Shown here piece after piece: positions 27,033 to 37,473 of a stretch of 64,000 bases of DNA. The stretch lies in contig NZ_CP085636.1 in NCBI RefSeq assembly GCF_027571385.1, positions 4,220,001 through 4,284,000 of the forward strand, read 5' to 3'. The notes beneath the pieces are model-generated. The model saw only the letters and a program-made list of their open reading frames with translations, was not told where the DNA came from and made no database searches. Within the stretch, counting starts at the first letter, position 1. Each line of letters starts with the position of its first letter. Position numbers and translations under genes: made by a program. This DNA is from Shewanella sp. MTB7. GTDB lineage: Bacteria > Pseudomonadota > Gammaproteobacteria > Enterobacterales > Shewanellaceae.

Positions 27033-29380
27033 TGAATCAAACGCTTAATGCTTCACAGCAACAAGCGCCTCAAAAAGTTGCGATGCCACTGCGCATCGCA
27101 CTTTTAGTATTGCCGTCGACGGAGCTGAGTTTCAATGGCTTATCGACGCATCCACTTGAGGTGCTACAGCCTGAACTTTATCGTTCCGGCTTACTCTCTT
27201 CGATATCAGGCTCAGAGGCTTCAGGAACTGCTGTTTCCAATCTAATCAAAAAGATCAAGGTTGATGATTTCGGCGACACCAGTTTTGAGAAACAACTGCA
27301 CGCCACTGTCGACGCCATAGAAAATGGCCAAGTCGTACAACTTTCAACCGAGCAGCATTCACTGTTGATGATGCCAGCGTTAAAAGCGGCACAATTGCGC
27401 ATTCACCCTCATGCACTCCTTTGCGCCATGCACAAAAGCGAATCTGGTATTGAGCAAACCTTAGCTGATGCGCTCAATCAAGCTAAGCGTGACTTGGCGA
27501 CAGTAAGCAAGCTCGTTACCCAGAATAATCTCACCAGTGAGCAACAGTTTGCTGCGGTTTATCAGCTAATCACAGAGCTTGCGTCTCGTACTACTGTACG
27601 TGATGAGATAAATGCGGGAGTTGAACTTGGCCCTAAGCAAGCAAAAAGCCACTACTGGTTCACCCCATATCATCAAGCAAGAGTGGCAGCGATTAACTTC
27701 AGTACATCTCTTGACAATGTGTCCAGCAACCAAAGCTGTACCAGTTATATTCTGGCTCAAGGTACTGGTTTTATTGCGCCAAAATCGATAGTAAATCATC
27801 AACGTTTGCAGTTTGTATTATCCGGAAATAGCCAACATGAACTATTAGCAGCACTCGATAGCCTTAGCACTGAACTCACATCAAACAATCACGATGTGCT
27901 CACTGTGATGAGAAATAATTTGGTCGCGTTTGAAAAAAACAGCACCGTTTATGCCATCACATTGCAAGCAAGTTCAGTCACTGCACTGTTGCAGGAGTTA
28001 GACGTAATGACTGGCATATTACCTAAGGTGTTCAACGAAAAAAGCCAGTTCAAGACGCCAGCAGGCAGTTACTTTACCGCTGAGCCTTTAGGCAGTAAGG
28101 AATCTAGCGGCCTAGCCTTCGTCTACCCAGGCGTAGGGACTGTCTATGGCGATATGTTTAGCGAGCTACATCGATACTTTCCGTCACTCTATTCACGACT
28201 TGAGCGAGAAGGTGACTTAAAGTCCATGCTGCAGGCTGATGCCATCTACAACTTAGATGCAAAGGTCCCACTAGCCATGCCATTAGGGGATCTTGCCATT
28301 GCCGGTGTTGGCAGCAGTTATCTGCTGACTCAACTATTAGTGGATGAGTTCAAGATCACGCCCAACTTTGCCTTAGGTTATTCAATGGGTGAAGCGTCAA
28401 TGTGGGCAAGTCTAGGAGTATGGAGTAACCCCCAGACCTTAATTGAAAAAACCCAGCATGATCCTCTTTTCACCCGTGCGATTTCAGGCCCGCTCACCGC
28501 AGTGCGCAGTGCATGGCAACTGAATCAAAATGACGCCGATATTGTGTGGAACAGCTTTGTGGTCAGATCTCCAGCTGAGCCGATTGAAGCACTTCTGCCT
28601 GAATTCCCCCATGCTTACCTCGCTATTATCCAAGGGGATACGTGTGTTATCGCGGGATGCGAAACTCAGTGTCGTGCGCTACTCACCCAGTTAGGCAAGC
28701 GAGGCATTGCGGCTAATCGCGTCACGGCGATGCACACCACTCCAGCAATGGAAGAGCACAGCAATGTGGTTGAGTTTTACACTCAGCCACTGCAGGAGTC
28801 ATTGCCAACTGATATTAAATTCATCAGTGCTGCCAACTTAACTGATGTCGATAGCCATCAAGCCGTTAATGAGTCAGGTTTTCTTGATAGCCAGCTTATA
28901 GCCAAATCCATCGCCGATACTTTCTGCAACACCTTAGACTTTACCTCGCTTATCCATAGCGCCCAAAAGCAAGGTGCCAAGCTATTTGTTGAGCTGGGCG
29001 CTGACAGACAAAACTGCACCCTTATCGACAAAATAGCTAAGCAAGGTAGAAGCACGCATACTGGTGCATCTGAAAGTCACTTAGCTTCTAAGAAAGCTGA
29101 GCAGTCTCAAGCAAGAGCGACAGGCAAGTCTTTACCTCTAAAAGACGCCGCCGGCGCTTGTTGCACTGTACCGGTTAATGCCAAAGGCGGTGAAGACATC
29201 ACTACCCTGCTCAAGGCATTAGGACAACTTATCAGTCATCGAGTCCCACTCAGTGTTCAACCACTCATCGATGGATTAAATCGTGAAATTGCATTGCAGC
29301 AATTACATGACGCCAACCCGAAAGTAGTGCCTAACACTGGAACACACTCGTCGAAACCATTACTACAAGGGGAAGTCTAA
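27032..29380 (+). CDS. pfaB: PfaB, PUFA synthase acyltransferase subunit
   Basis: PfaB is the 782-residue acyltransferase subunit and is thought to influence whether the product is EPA or DHA. An N-terminal degenerate ketosynthase-like part (residues 1-330) precedes the acyltransferase domain (about 350-680), whose nucleophile Ser is in LGYSMGEASMW; the general base region follows in HTTPAMEEH. The GTG start overlaps the pfaA TAG (TAGTG), so translation is coupled, and its own stop overlaps the pfaC ATG. The C-terminal tail contains SLPLKDAAGA, resembling the linker repeats of PfaA. Confidence 0.96.
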   Translation: MNQTLNASQQQAPQKVAMPLRIALLVLPSTELSFNGLSTHPLEVLQPELYRSGLLSSISGSEASGTAVSNLIKKIKVDDFGDTSFEKQLHATVDAIENGQVVQLSTEQHSLLMMPALKAAQLRIHPHALLCAMHKSESGIEQTLADALNQAKRDLATVSKLVTQNNLTSEQQFAAVYQLITELASRTTVRDEINAGVELGPKQAKSHYWFTPYHQARVAAINFSTSLDNVSSNQSCTSYILAQGTGFIAPKSIVNHQRLQFVLSGNSQHELLAALDSLSTELTSNNHDVLTVMRNNLVAFEKNSTVYAITLQASSVTALLQELDVMTGILPKVFNEKSQFKTPAGSYFTAEPLGSKESSGLAFVYPGVGTVYGDMFSELHRYFPSLYSRLEREGDLKSMLQADAIYNLDAKVPLAMPLGDLAIAGVGSSYLLTQLLVDEFKITPNFALGYSMGEASMWASLGVWSNPQTLIEKTQHDPLFTRAISGPLTAVRSAWQLNQNDADIVWNSFVVRSPAEPIEALLPEFPHAYLAIIQGDTCVIAGCETQCRALLTQLGKRGIAANRVTAMHTTPAMEEHSNVVEFYTQPLQESLPTDIKFISAANLTDVDSHQAVNESGFLDSQLIAKSIADTFCNTLDFTSLIHSAQKQGAKLFVELGADRQNCTLIDKIAKQGRSTHTGASESHLASKKAEQSQARATGKSLPLKDAAGACCTVPVNAKGGEDITTLLKALGQLISHRVPLSVQPLIDGLNREIALQQLHDANPKVVPNTGTHSSKPLLQGEV

Positions 29381-32300
29381 TGACTTTCGCAGACAAGTCT
29401 TTAACACGTTCAGCGGTTAAAGATCATAAGCAAAGCAAAATCGCCATAGTCGGTTTAGCCACGCTTTATCCTGATGCAAAAAGCCCACAAGAGTTTTGGC
29501 AGAATTTGCTCGACAAACGCGATTCTCGCAGCACCTTAACCAATGAGAAATTGGGCGCCAACAGTGCCGATTACCAAGGTGTTCAAGGCCAGTCAGATCG
29601 TTTTTATTGCAATAAAGGGGGCTACATTGAGGATTTCAGTTTCGATGCATCAGGCTATAAATTATCACCAGAAAGCTTAACTGGACTCGATAACAGCTTC
29701 CTTTGGGCACTAGACACCAGCCGCAAAGCCTTAGAAGATGCTGGTATCGCCCTTAACAATGATGACCTGTTGCAACGCACAGGTGTGATCATGGGAGCAC
29801 TCTCTTTCCCAACAGCTCGTTCAAACGACCTGTTTTTGCCTATCTATCACAGCGCGGTAGAAAAAGCGCTGCAGGATAAATTAGCCAGCAGCAATTTCAA
29901 GTTAAACCCAACCAATGCTCACACAGTAAGAGCAAACCAAGATAACACTCTAGACAGTGCCAATGGCTCAATTGCCCATAACACCTCCAAAGTAGTTGCT
30001 GATGCACTCGGTCTAGGTTGTATTCAACTGAGCCTCGATGCCGCCTGCGCCAGTTCGGTTTACTCCCTCAAGCTTGCCTGTGATTACTTAAACACAGGCA
30101 AAGCCGATGTAATGTTAGCTGGGGCAGTTTCAGGTGCAGACCCTTTCTTTATCAACATGGGATTCTCCATCTTCCACGCTTATCCAGATCACGGCGTATC
30201 AGTGCCATTTGATGCTGACAGTAAAGGTCTATTCGCCGGTGAAGGCGCAGGGGTTTTAGTGTTAAAGCGTTTAGATGACGCCGAGCGTGATGGTGATAAA
30301 ATCTATGCGGTTGTCAGTGGCGTTGGCCTTTCTAACGACGGTAAAGGTCAGTTTGTGCTTAGCCCGAATCCGAAAGGACAGGTAAAAGCCTTCGAGCGAG
30401 CCTACGCTGCTAGCGATATCGAGCCTAAAGATATTGAAGTGATTGAATGTCACGCAACGGGAACGCCGCTGGGTGACAAGATAGAGCTCACTTCAATGGA
30501 AACCTTCTTTGCAGATAAACTCGCGGGAAGCAAAGCGCCGTTAATTGGCTCAGCCAAATCAAACCTTGGTCATCTGCTTACCGCTGCTGGCATGCCGGGG
30601 ATCATGAAAATGATCTTTGCCATGAAACAGCAAGCGTTGCCGCCAAGTATCAACATTAGCGATGCCATCTCTTCACCTAATGGCTTGTTTAATTCAACGA
30701 CCCTGCCTAATCAAGTTCAGCGCTGGCCAGCAAAAGAGGGCAATACCCTTCGTCACGCCGGCGTGTCAGTATTTGGCTTTGGCGGCTGCAATGCACACTT
30801 GTTACTTGAATCCTACTCTAGCCAACAAGACTCTGGCGTTAATGATCAAGCTCTGGTCGCTAGCCAGCAAACCGCGACTCGCTCACCGGATACTCAAGCT
30901 CTGAAAGTCATCGGTCTTGGTGCTCATTTTGGTCCACTAAGCAGCATTAATCAGCTTGATAAGGCCATTGAAAATAACAGCAACGGTTTTATTTCACTGC
31001 CCAAGAAACGTTGGAAAGGGTTAGAGAAACATGCAGAACTACTTGCTGAATTTGGCTTAAGTGATACACCTAAAGGCGCTTATGTAGACAGTTTCGAGCT
31101 AGACTTCTTACGCTTTAAGCTGCCGCCTAACGAAGACGACCGTTTAATTTCACAACAGCTTATGTTGATGAAAGTCACCGATGAAGCCATTCGTGATGCT
31201 AAGTTAAAGCCCGGTCAGAAAGTCGCAGTATTAGTGGCCATGGAAACTGAGCTCGAACTGCATCAATTCCGCGGCCGAGTAAATTTACATACTCAACTTC
31301 AGGAAAGTCTGACTGCGATGGGCGTAAGCTTAAGCAGCAATGAATATCAAGCCCTTGAAGCTATCACCATGGACAGTGTCCTCGATGCGGCTAAGTTGAA
31401 CCAGTACACTAGCTTTATCGGCAACATCATGGCGTCACGCATCGCCTCCTTATGGGACTTTGATGGCCCAGCATTCACCATTTCAGCCGCTGAACAATCA
31501 GTGAGCCGCTGTATTGATGTCGCCCAGAATCTGATGTCACAAGAGCATTTAGACGCAGTCGTGATTGCCGCAGTGGATCTATCCGGTAGTTTCGAGCAAG
31601 TGATACTGAAAAACAGTATTGCGCCTGTTGAAATGAATCCAAGTTCTTCTATAAAGAGTGATACTTGGAATGTCGGTGAAGGTGCTGGCGCGATTGTATT
31701 AATCAAAGATGAAAGTACCACTGCTAGCCCTTATGGACAAATCGATGCTATCGCCTTTGGCCATGCTGGGCGCGTGTCATCGGTCACCGATAAGTTGTTC
31801 ACTCAAACGGGCACTGACTCAAACGATATCAGTGTGGTTGAAACAAATGTTGCTCCCGGTAGTCTAGTGGGAGCTGAAGCGTTCCTGTCGAATGCCACTT
31901 TTACTAACGCAACGACCACCAGCGCAGACAGCCGTATTGGTCACTGCTTTGCTGCGACAGGGATGGCAAGTTTGCTTCATGGCCTACTGACTCTCTCACA
32001 CAATGTGAATAATAGTGTGAATAGCAAGAAAGCCTTAGTAACCAATATCAGTGAGAACCAAGTTTCACAGCTATTGCTTAGCCAAACATGGTCTGAGCGG
32101 CAAGCACTGACAACTCGATTAAGCGCTGAGCTTAAATCCGATGCAAAACACCAACTATTAAGACTCGTGACCTTAGGCGGGCGTGATATCTATCAACATA
32201 TCGTCGACGCACCATTAGCCAGTTTAGCTTCAATTCAAAGCAAACTGGCTCAAGGCTCGATTTCATCGGTGGTTAAGCAACAAAAGCTGTTCGTCACACG

Positions 32301-35292
32301 ATCAATGCAAACAGCTATCGAAACAAGAGTGCAAAAAGTGCCACAACAAGTCACTGAACATGTTCAAGTTGCATCAACACCAGTGAGCCCGACTCCAGTA
32401 TTAGGTAATCCAATGACCTCTCAAACTAAAACAACACCGCAAGCGTCAACGAAACCAAACACAACAATTGATGTTTCAGCTGGTGATTTAAGCGCGTTTC
32501 AACAGAATCAGCAGTTGACTCAGCAAGCTCATCAAGCCTTCTTAAAGAGCCGTTCTGCGAGCATGAAAGTCGCAGACGCGCTCTTGAGACAGCAACTAAC
32601 TCAAGAGATAGCCCAAGCCACAGGCCAAGCGGTTGCTCCTCAAGCGATACAATCTGCAGCGCCATTAGCACAGCAGCCAACAGCAGCTCTTAAAGAGTTA
32701 ACACCAGATCACTCTAATGTGGCGCCCTACATTGCACTAACGCCTATGCTAAAACCTTGTATCTGGAACTATGCCGATTTAGTCGAATATGCTGAAGGCG
32801 ATATCGCCAAGGTTTTTGGTCCAGATTACGCCATCATCGACAGCTATTCGCGCCGCGTACGTCTCCCGACCACAGATTACCTGTTGGTATCGCGTGTCAC
32901 TAAACTCAACGCGACCATGAACGAGTATAAGCCTTGCTCGATGACCACAGAGTACGACATTCCCGTTGACGCACCTTATTTGGTTGATGGTCAAATCCCA
33001 TGGGCGGTCGCAGTTGAGTCAGGCCAATGTGATTTAATGTTGATCAGTTACCTCGGTATCGACTTTGAAAACAAGGGGGAGCGTGTCTATCGTCTACTTG
33101 ACTGCACCCTCACCTTCCTTGCCGATCTGCCACGCGGTGGCGACACTCTTAGGTATGACATTAAGATCAATAACTACGCCCGTAATGGCGAAACTTTATT
33201 ATTCTTCTTCTCTTACGAGTGTTTTGTTGGCGACAAGATGGTGCTTAAGATGGACGGCGGTTGTGCTGGTTTCTTCACCGATGAAGAGCTTGCTGACGGT
33301 AAAGGCGTCATTCGCACTGAAGATGAAATTAAAGCGCGTAGCTTAGTGGTTAAACAAACCTTTAACCCACTACTTGATTGCCCTAAATCAAGCTTCAACT
33401 ATGGCGACATTCATAAACTATTAACCGCTGATATCCAAGGCTGTTTTGGTCCAAGTCACACAGGCGCAGCTCAACCATCACTTTGTTTCGCATCAGAGAA
33501 GTTCCTGATGATTGAGCAAGTCAGCAAGGTTGATCGCAATGGCGGTACTTGGGGTCTAGGTCTAATCGAAGGCCATAAGCAGCTTGAAGCTAATCACTGG
33601 TACTTCCCTTGTCACTTCCAAGGTGATCAAGTGATGGCAGGCTCTCTTATGGCTGAGGGGTGTGGTCAGTTACTTCAGTTCTATATGTTGCACCTTGGTA
33701 TGCACACTCAAACTAACAATGGCCGTTTCCAGCCATTAGAAAATGCTTCACAGCAGGTTCGTTGTCGCGGACAAGTTCTGCCTCAATCTGGCCTACTGAC
33801 TTACCGCATGGAAGTGACTGAAATTGGTTTCAGCCCACGTCCTTATGCTAAAGCAAATATCGATATCCTGCTTAACGGTAAGCCTGTGGTCGATTTCCAA
33901 AACTTAGGTGTGATGATCAAAGAGGAAGATGAGTGTACTCGTTACCCGACTCTTTCTGAATCGAAAATGCCAGTGGCGTCTCTTAGTAAAGAATCAACGA
34001 GCTCAACGCAATCCCCTAAGGCATACCTGCCAGCATCAGCTAATGCGCCTTTGATGGCACAAATACCCGATTTGACCAAAGCCCCCAACAAAGGCGTGAT
34101 CCCAATTTCACACGTTGAAGCGCCTATCACACCGGATTACCCGAACCGTGTGCCAGATACCGTGCCGTTTACGCCCTATCACATGTTTGAGTTTGCTACT
34201 GGGAATATCGAGAACTGTTTCGGCCCTGAATTCGCAATCTACCGCGGCATGATCCCACCACGTACCCCTTGTGGCGATCTACAAGTGACGACCCGTGTGA
34301 TCGAAGTTAACGGTAATCGCGGTGAGTTCAAGAAGCCATCATCGTGTATCGCGGAATATGAAGTGCCTGTTGATGCTTGGTATTTTGATAAGAATAACCA
34401 CCAAGCGACCATGCCTTACTCCATTTTGATGGAGATCTCATTGCAGCCAAATGGTTTCATCTCTGGCTACATGGGCACCACCCTTGGTTTCCCGGGGCTT
34501 GAACTGTTCTTCCGTAACTTAGATGGTAACGGCAAGATGCTACGCAATGTTGATCTGCGCGGTAAAACAATACGCAATGATTCTCGTCTACTGTCAACGG
34601 TAATGGCAGGGACTAACATCATTCAAAGCTTCAGCTTCGAGCTAAGCACTGATGGTATCCCCTTCTACGAAGGTAAAGCAGTATTTGGTTACTTCAAAGG
34701 TGATGCGCTTAAAGATCAGCTTGGTCTCGATAACGGTAAAGTCACTCAGCCTTGGCATGTATCAAAAGGCATTACTGCTGATACTAAGGTGAATCTACTC
34801 GATAAGAGCAGTCGTCACTTTAACGCACCAGTAAATCAACCACATTACCGTTTAGCGGGTGGTCAACTTAACTTTATCGACAGCGTTGAGATCGTCGATA
34901 ATGGCGGCACTGAGGGACTCGGTTACTTATACGCCGAGCGAACCATTGACCCAAGTGATTGGTTCTTCCAGTTCCATTTCCATCAAGATCCAGTAATGCC
35001 AGGCTCCTTAGGTGTTGAAGCCATTATCGAAACCATGCAGACTTACGCCATAAGTAAAGATTTGGGCGCAGGATTTAAAAATCCAAAATTTGGCCAGATA
35101 TTATCTGATATAAAATGGAAGTACCGTGGCCAAATAAACCCACTGAACAAGCAGATGTCGATGGATGTGAGCATTACCTCCATTAAAGATGTCGATGGCA
35201 AGAAAGTGATCACTGGTAACGCAAGTCTAAGTAAAGATGGCCTGCGTATATACCAAGTGTTTGATATTGCCATCTGTATCGAAGAAGCCTAA
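29380..35292 (+). CDS. pfaC: PfaC, PUFA synthase subunit (KS-CLF-DH-DH)
   Basis: The 1970-residue protein combines, in order, a ketosynthase (about 20-490, Cys223 in DAACASS), a chain-length-factor domain with a ketosynthase fold lacking the active cysteine (about 500-930; the position reads SAAEQSV near 704), a Gln/Ala-rich linker, and two FabA-like dehydratase/isomerase regions. The dehydratase histidines sit in HFQGDQVMAG (near 1412) and HFHQDPVMPG (near 1866). These dehydratases introduce and position the cis double bonds. The ATG overlaps the pfaB stop. A hairpin spans its stop codon and 210 bases separate it from pfaD. Confidence 0.97.
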   Translation: MTFADKSLTRSAVKDHKQSKIAIVGLATLYPDAKSPQEFWQNLLDKRDSRSTLTNEKLGANSADYQGVQGQSDRFYCNKGGYIEDFSFDASGYKLSPESLTGLDNSFLWALDTSRKALEDAGIALNNDDLLQRTGVIMGALSFPTARSNDLFLPIYHSAVEKALQDKLASSNFKLNPTNAHTVRANQDNTLDSANGSIAHNTSKVVADALGLGCIQLSLDAACASSVYSLKLACDYLNTGKADVMLAGAVSGADPFFINMGFSIFHAYPDHGVSVPFDADSKGLFAGEGAGVLVLKRLDDAERDGDKIYAVVSGVGLSNDGKGQFVLSPNPKGQVKAFERAYAASDIEPKDIEVIECHATGTPLGDKIELTSMETFFADKLAGSKAPLIGSAKSNLGHLLTAAGMPGIMKMIFAMKQQALPPSINISDAISSPNGLFNSTTLPNQVQRWPAKEGNTLRHAGVSVFGFGGCNAHLLLESYSSQQDSGVNDQALVASQQTATRSPDTQALKVIGLGAHFGPLSSINQLDKAIENNSNGFISLPKKRWKGLEKHAELLAEFGLSDTPKGAYVDSFELDFLRFKLPPNEDDRLISQQLMLMKVTDEAIRDAKLKPGQKVAVLVAMETELELHQFRGRVNLHTQLQESLTAMGVSLSSNEYQALEAITMDSVLDAAKLNQYTSFIGNIMASRIASLWDFDGPAFTISAAEQSVSRCIDVAQNLMSQEHLDAVVIAAVDLSGSFEQVILKNSIAPVEMNPSSSIKSDTWNVGEGAGAIVLIKDESTTASPYGQIDAIAFGHAGRVSSVTDKLFTQTGTDSNDISVVETNVAPGSLVGAEAFLSNATFTNATTTSADSRIGHCFAATGMASLLHGLLTLSHNVNNSVNSKKALVTNISENQVSQLLLSQTWSERQALTTRLSAELKSDAKHQLLRLVTLGGRDIYQHIVDAPLASLASIQSKLAQGSISSVVKQQKLFVTRSMQTAIETRVQKVPQQVTEHVQVASTPVSPTPVLGNPMTSQTKTTPQASTKPNTTIDVSAGDLSAFQQNQQLTQQAHQAFLKSRSASMKVADALLRQQLTQEIAQATGQAVAPQAIQSAAPLAQQPTAALKELTPDHSNVAPYIALTPMLKPCIWNYADLVEYAEGDIAKVFGPDYAIIDSYSRRVRLPTTDYLLVSRVTKLNATMNEYKPCSMTTEYDIPVDAPYLVDGQIPWAVAVESGQCDLMLISYLGIDFENKGERVYRLLDCTLTFLADLPRGGDTLRYDIKINNYARNGETLLFFFSYECFVGDKMVLKMDGGCAGFFTDEELADGKGVIRTEDEIKARSLVVKQTFNPLLDCPKSSFNYGDIHKLLTADIQGCFGPSHTGAAQPSLCFASEKFLMIEQVSKVDRNGGTWGLGLIEGHKQLEANHWYFPCHFQGDQVMAGSLMAEGCGQLLQFYMLHLGMHTQTNNGRFQPLENASQQVRCRGQVLPQSGLLTYRMEVTEIGFSPRPYAKANIDILLNGKPVVDFQNLGVMIKEEDECTRYPTLSESKMPVASLSKESTSSTQSPKAYLPASANAPLMAQIPDLTKAPNKGVIPISHVEAPITPDYPNRVPDTVPFTPYHMFEFATGNIENCFGPEFAIYRGMIPPRTPCGDLQVTTRVIEVNGNRGEFKKPSSCIAEYEVPVDAWYFDKNNHQATMPYSILMEISLQPNGFISGYMGTTLGFPGLELFFRNLDGNGKMLRNVDLRGKTIRNDSRLLSTVMAGTNIIQSFSFELSTDGIPFYEGKAVFGYFKGDALKDQLGLDNGKVTQPWHVSKGITADTKVNLLDKSSRHFNAPVNQPHYRLAGGQLNFIDSVEIVDNGGTEGLGYLYAERTIDPSDWFFQFHFHQDPVMPGSLGVEAIIETMQTYAISKDLGAGFKNPKFGQILSDIKWKYRGQINPLNKQMSMDVSITSIKDVDGKKVITGNASLSKDGLRIYQVFDIAICIEEA

Positions 35293-35311
35293 AAGCTGCG
35301 CTTTTAGGCTT
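35285..35311 (+). terminator. Hairpin across the pfaC stop codon
   Basis: Perfect 11-base arms aagcctaaaag and cttttaggctt enclose five bases; the left arm contains the TAA stop of pfaC. There is no T tract directly after it, so it may be a partial terminator, an attenuator or an mRNA-stabilising end that lowers pfaD read-through. Confidence 0.5.
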
Positions 35312-35398
35312 AAATTAAAAATAACAAAGAGTTAGAGACTTAAAATCTCTAGTTTAAATATCCCCTAAACCATAGGCGTTACAGTGAAGCGGTCAAGT

Positions 35399-35428
35399 TT
35401 GGAGTGACCTGAGTGTATGCTTTATACA
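35399..35428 (+). promoter_or_regulatory. Candidate sigma-70 promoter for pfaD
   Basis: TTGGAG at 35399-35404 and TATACA at 35423-35428 are separated by 18 bases in the gap between pfaC and pfaD. The -10 lies inside a small inverted repeat (TGTAT-N5-ATACA). It would give pfaD a separate promoter; support is only by pattern. Confidence 0.3.
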
Positions 35429-35502
35429 TGATGGTAACGACAAACGCCGACAATAAAACTGTAGCGTCTAGGGTGACGGGGAAACAAATTTAAGGGTCAA
35501 GA

Positions 35503-37143
35503 ATGAATCCTACGACAACAAGTAAAATACACTCTCCATGGCCTTGGTCAGTTATCGATGCAGACATCAGTTTTGATGTTAATGGAATGGAGCGACAACT
35601 AAAAGATTTCAGTCGTGGTTGTTACGTGGTAAATCACACTGAAAAAGGGTTTGGCCTTACACAAACCGCGCAAGTGGTTTTTGACGAAACCAGTGATACC
35701 GCAGCTAATAATAACTCCTTACCCGTCAGTGCTTTTGCCCCTGCTTTGGGGACTGAAAGCTTAGGCGACAGTAATTTCCGTCGAGTTCACGGAGTAAAAT
35801 ATGCTTACTATGCCGGCGCCATGGCCAACGGCATCTCATCTGAAGAGCTAGTGATTGCATTAGGTAAAGCTGGCATTCTTTGCTCATTTGGCGCAGCGGG
35901 CCTTATCCCAAGTCGTGTAGAAGCTGCTATTAACCGTATTCAAGCGGCACTGCCAAACGGCCCCTACATGTTCAACCTTATCCATAGCCCAAGCGAGCCA
36001 GCATTAGAGCGTGGCAGCGTTGAGCTATTTTTAAAACATAAAGTGCGCACCGTCGAAGCCTCTGCATTTCTAGGACTAACACCACAAATCGTCTACTATC
36101 GCGCCGCGGGGTTAAGCCGTGACAGTCACGGTAATATTCTGGTTGCCAATAAGGTTATTGCCAAAGTCAGCCGCACTGAAGTTGCTGAAAAATTCATGAT
36201 GCCAGCTCCAGTAAAAATGCTACAAAAGCTGGTCGACGAAGGCGCCATTACCCCAGAGCAGATGGAACTAGCCCTACTTGTGCCGATGGCCGATGATGTG
36301 ACAGCTGAAGCCGATTCAGGCGGCCATACCGATAATCGTCCTTTAGTGACCTTACTGCCGACTATCTTGGCGCTTAAAGATGAGATACAAGCTAAATACC
36401 AATATGACACCCCTATTCGCGTCGGATGTGGTGGCGGTGTCGGTACACCTGATGCAGCCTTGGCCACCTTCAATATGGGTGCCGCCTATATTGTCACAGG
36501 CTCTATCAACCAAGCGTGTGTTGAAGCTGGCGCCAGCGAACATACTCGAAAGTTGCTTGCTACCACAGAGATGGCCGATGTGACGATGGCTCCTGCCGCT
36601 GACATGTTCGAAATGGGCGTTAAGCTGCAAGTTGTTAAGCGCGGTACCCTATTTCCTATGCGCGCTAACAAGCTGTACGAGCTTTACACCCGTTATGACT
36701 CTATAGAGTCAATCCCAACAGAGGAACGTGAAAAGCTTGAAAAGCAAGTGTTCCGTTCAAGTCTCGATGAAATCTGGGCTGGTACTGTGGCCCACTTTAA
36801 TGAACGGGATCCTAAGCAGATTGAGCGTGCGATAGGCAACCCAAAGCGTAAGATGGCGTTGATTTTCCGCTGGTATCTCGGACTGTCTAGCCGTTGGTCA
36901 AATTCAGGTGAAGTCGGTCGTGAGATGGATTACCAGATCTGGGCAGGCCCTGCACTAGGTGCATTCAACCAATGGGCTAAAGGCAGTTACTTAGATAACT
37001 ACCAAGACCGCAACGCAGTCGATTTGGCTAAGCACCTTATGTACGGCGCCGCCTACCTTAACCGTATCAACTCACTGACTGCACAAGGGGTTAAGTTGCC
37101 GACTCAGCTGCTACGCTGGAAGCCAACACAACGCATGGCTTAA
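35503..37143 (+). CDS. pfaD: PfaD, PUFA synthase enoyl reductase subunit
   Basis: The 546-residue protein is the flavin-dependent trans-acting enoyl reductase of the PUFA synthase, a member of the 2-nitropropane dioxygenase/FabK-like TIM-barrel family. Visible features are GKAGILCSFGAAGL, SGGHTDNRPLVTLLPTI (FMN/substrate region), the glycine-rich phosphate loop RVGCGGGVGTPDAAL and GAAYIVTGSINQACVEAG. It completes the reductive cycle of PfaA and PfaC. It lies 210 bases after pfaC, is preceded by AAGGGTCAAGA as ribosome-binding site, and is followed by a terminator. No pfaE is found after it in this window. Confidence 0.97.
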   Translation: MNPTTTSKIHSPWPWSVIDADISFDVNGMERQLKDFSRGCYVVNHTEKGFGLTQTAQVVFDETSDTAANNNSLPVSAFAPALGTESLGDSNFRRVHGVKYAYYAGAMANGISSEELVIALGKAGILCSFGAAGLIPSRVEAAINRIQAALPNGPYMFNLIHSPSEPALERGSVELFLKHKVRTVEASAFLGLTPQIVYYRAAGLSRDSHGNILVANKVIAKVSRTEVAEKFMMPAPVKMLQKLVDEGAITPEQMELALLVPMADDVTAEADSGGHTDNRPLVTLLPTILALKDEIQAKYQYDTPIRVGCGGGVGTPDAALATFNMGAAYIVTGSINQACVEAGASEHTRKLLATTEMADVTMAPAADMFEMGVKLQVVKRGTLFPMRANKLYELYTRYDSIESIPTEEREKLEKQVFRSSLDEIWAGTVAHFNERDPKQIERAIGNPKRKMALIFRWYLGLSSRWSNSGEVGREMDYQIWAGPALGAFNQWAKGSYLDNYQDRNAVDLAKHLMYGAAYLNRINSLTAQGVKLPTQLLRWKPTQRMA

Positions 37144-37197
37144 GAGCTGGTTCTTGGTTCTAGGAAAAGCAGGAACTAGGCTAAAACAGTAACATAC

Positions 37198-37237
37198 AAA
37201 AGCCATTGAGCATGAATAATGCTAATGGCTTTTCTTT
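37198..37237 (+). terminator. Terminator of the pfa cluster
   Basis: AAAGCCATT and AATGGCTTT pair, with the inner stem AGCAT/ATGCT, and run into TTTCTTTT. It lies 55 bases after the pfaD stop and probably ends the pfa transcript. Confidence 0.75.
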
Positions 37238-37270
37238 TAAATAGCTTTAGGTTTAAACAATCTGTCTGTT

Positions 37271-37393
37271 TTTGCCTTCCTACTTCTGCGCTAAATGGCT
37301 TCGCAAGGGAACTCTCGTTCCATCATCCATCCGCCTTGAATTCGATTGCTAAAAAACACGCTGAGTAGATCACTTTCTTATACTCATTAGTAT
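37271..37393. mobile_element. Truncated MITE (right half only)
   Basis: The sequence matches the right half of the 266-bp MITE at 8426-8691: gccttcctacttctgc, then cttgaattcgattgctaaaa, then ctgagtagatcactttctta, ending actcattagtat. The left half and left terminal repeat are missing, so it is a dead fragment. Confidence 0.65.
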
Positions 37394-37473
37394 TAGCTTT
37401 TGTTACACATTGAAGTCGTGAGCGACTATTACTTCGTGTTAACTTATCATTTTGGCTAGCAGCAAAGAGATCC

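Noticed and set aside
32426..32680. 84-residue minus-strand frame inside pfaC
   Set aside because: It mirrors the Gln/Ala-rich linker of PfaC and is a codon-bias shadow.
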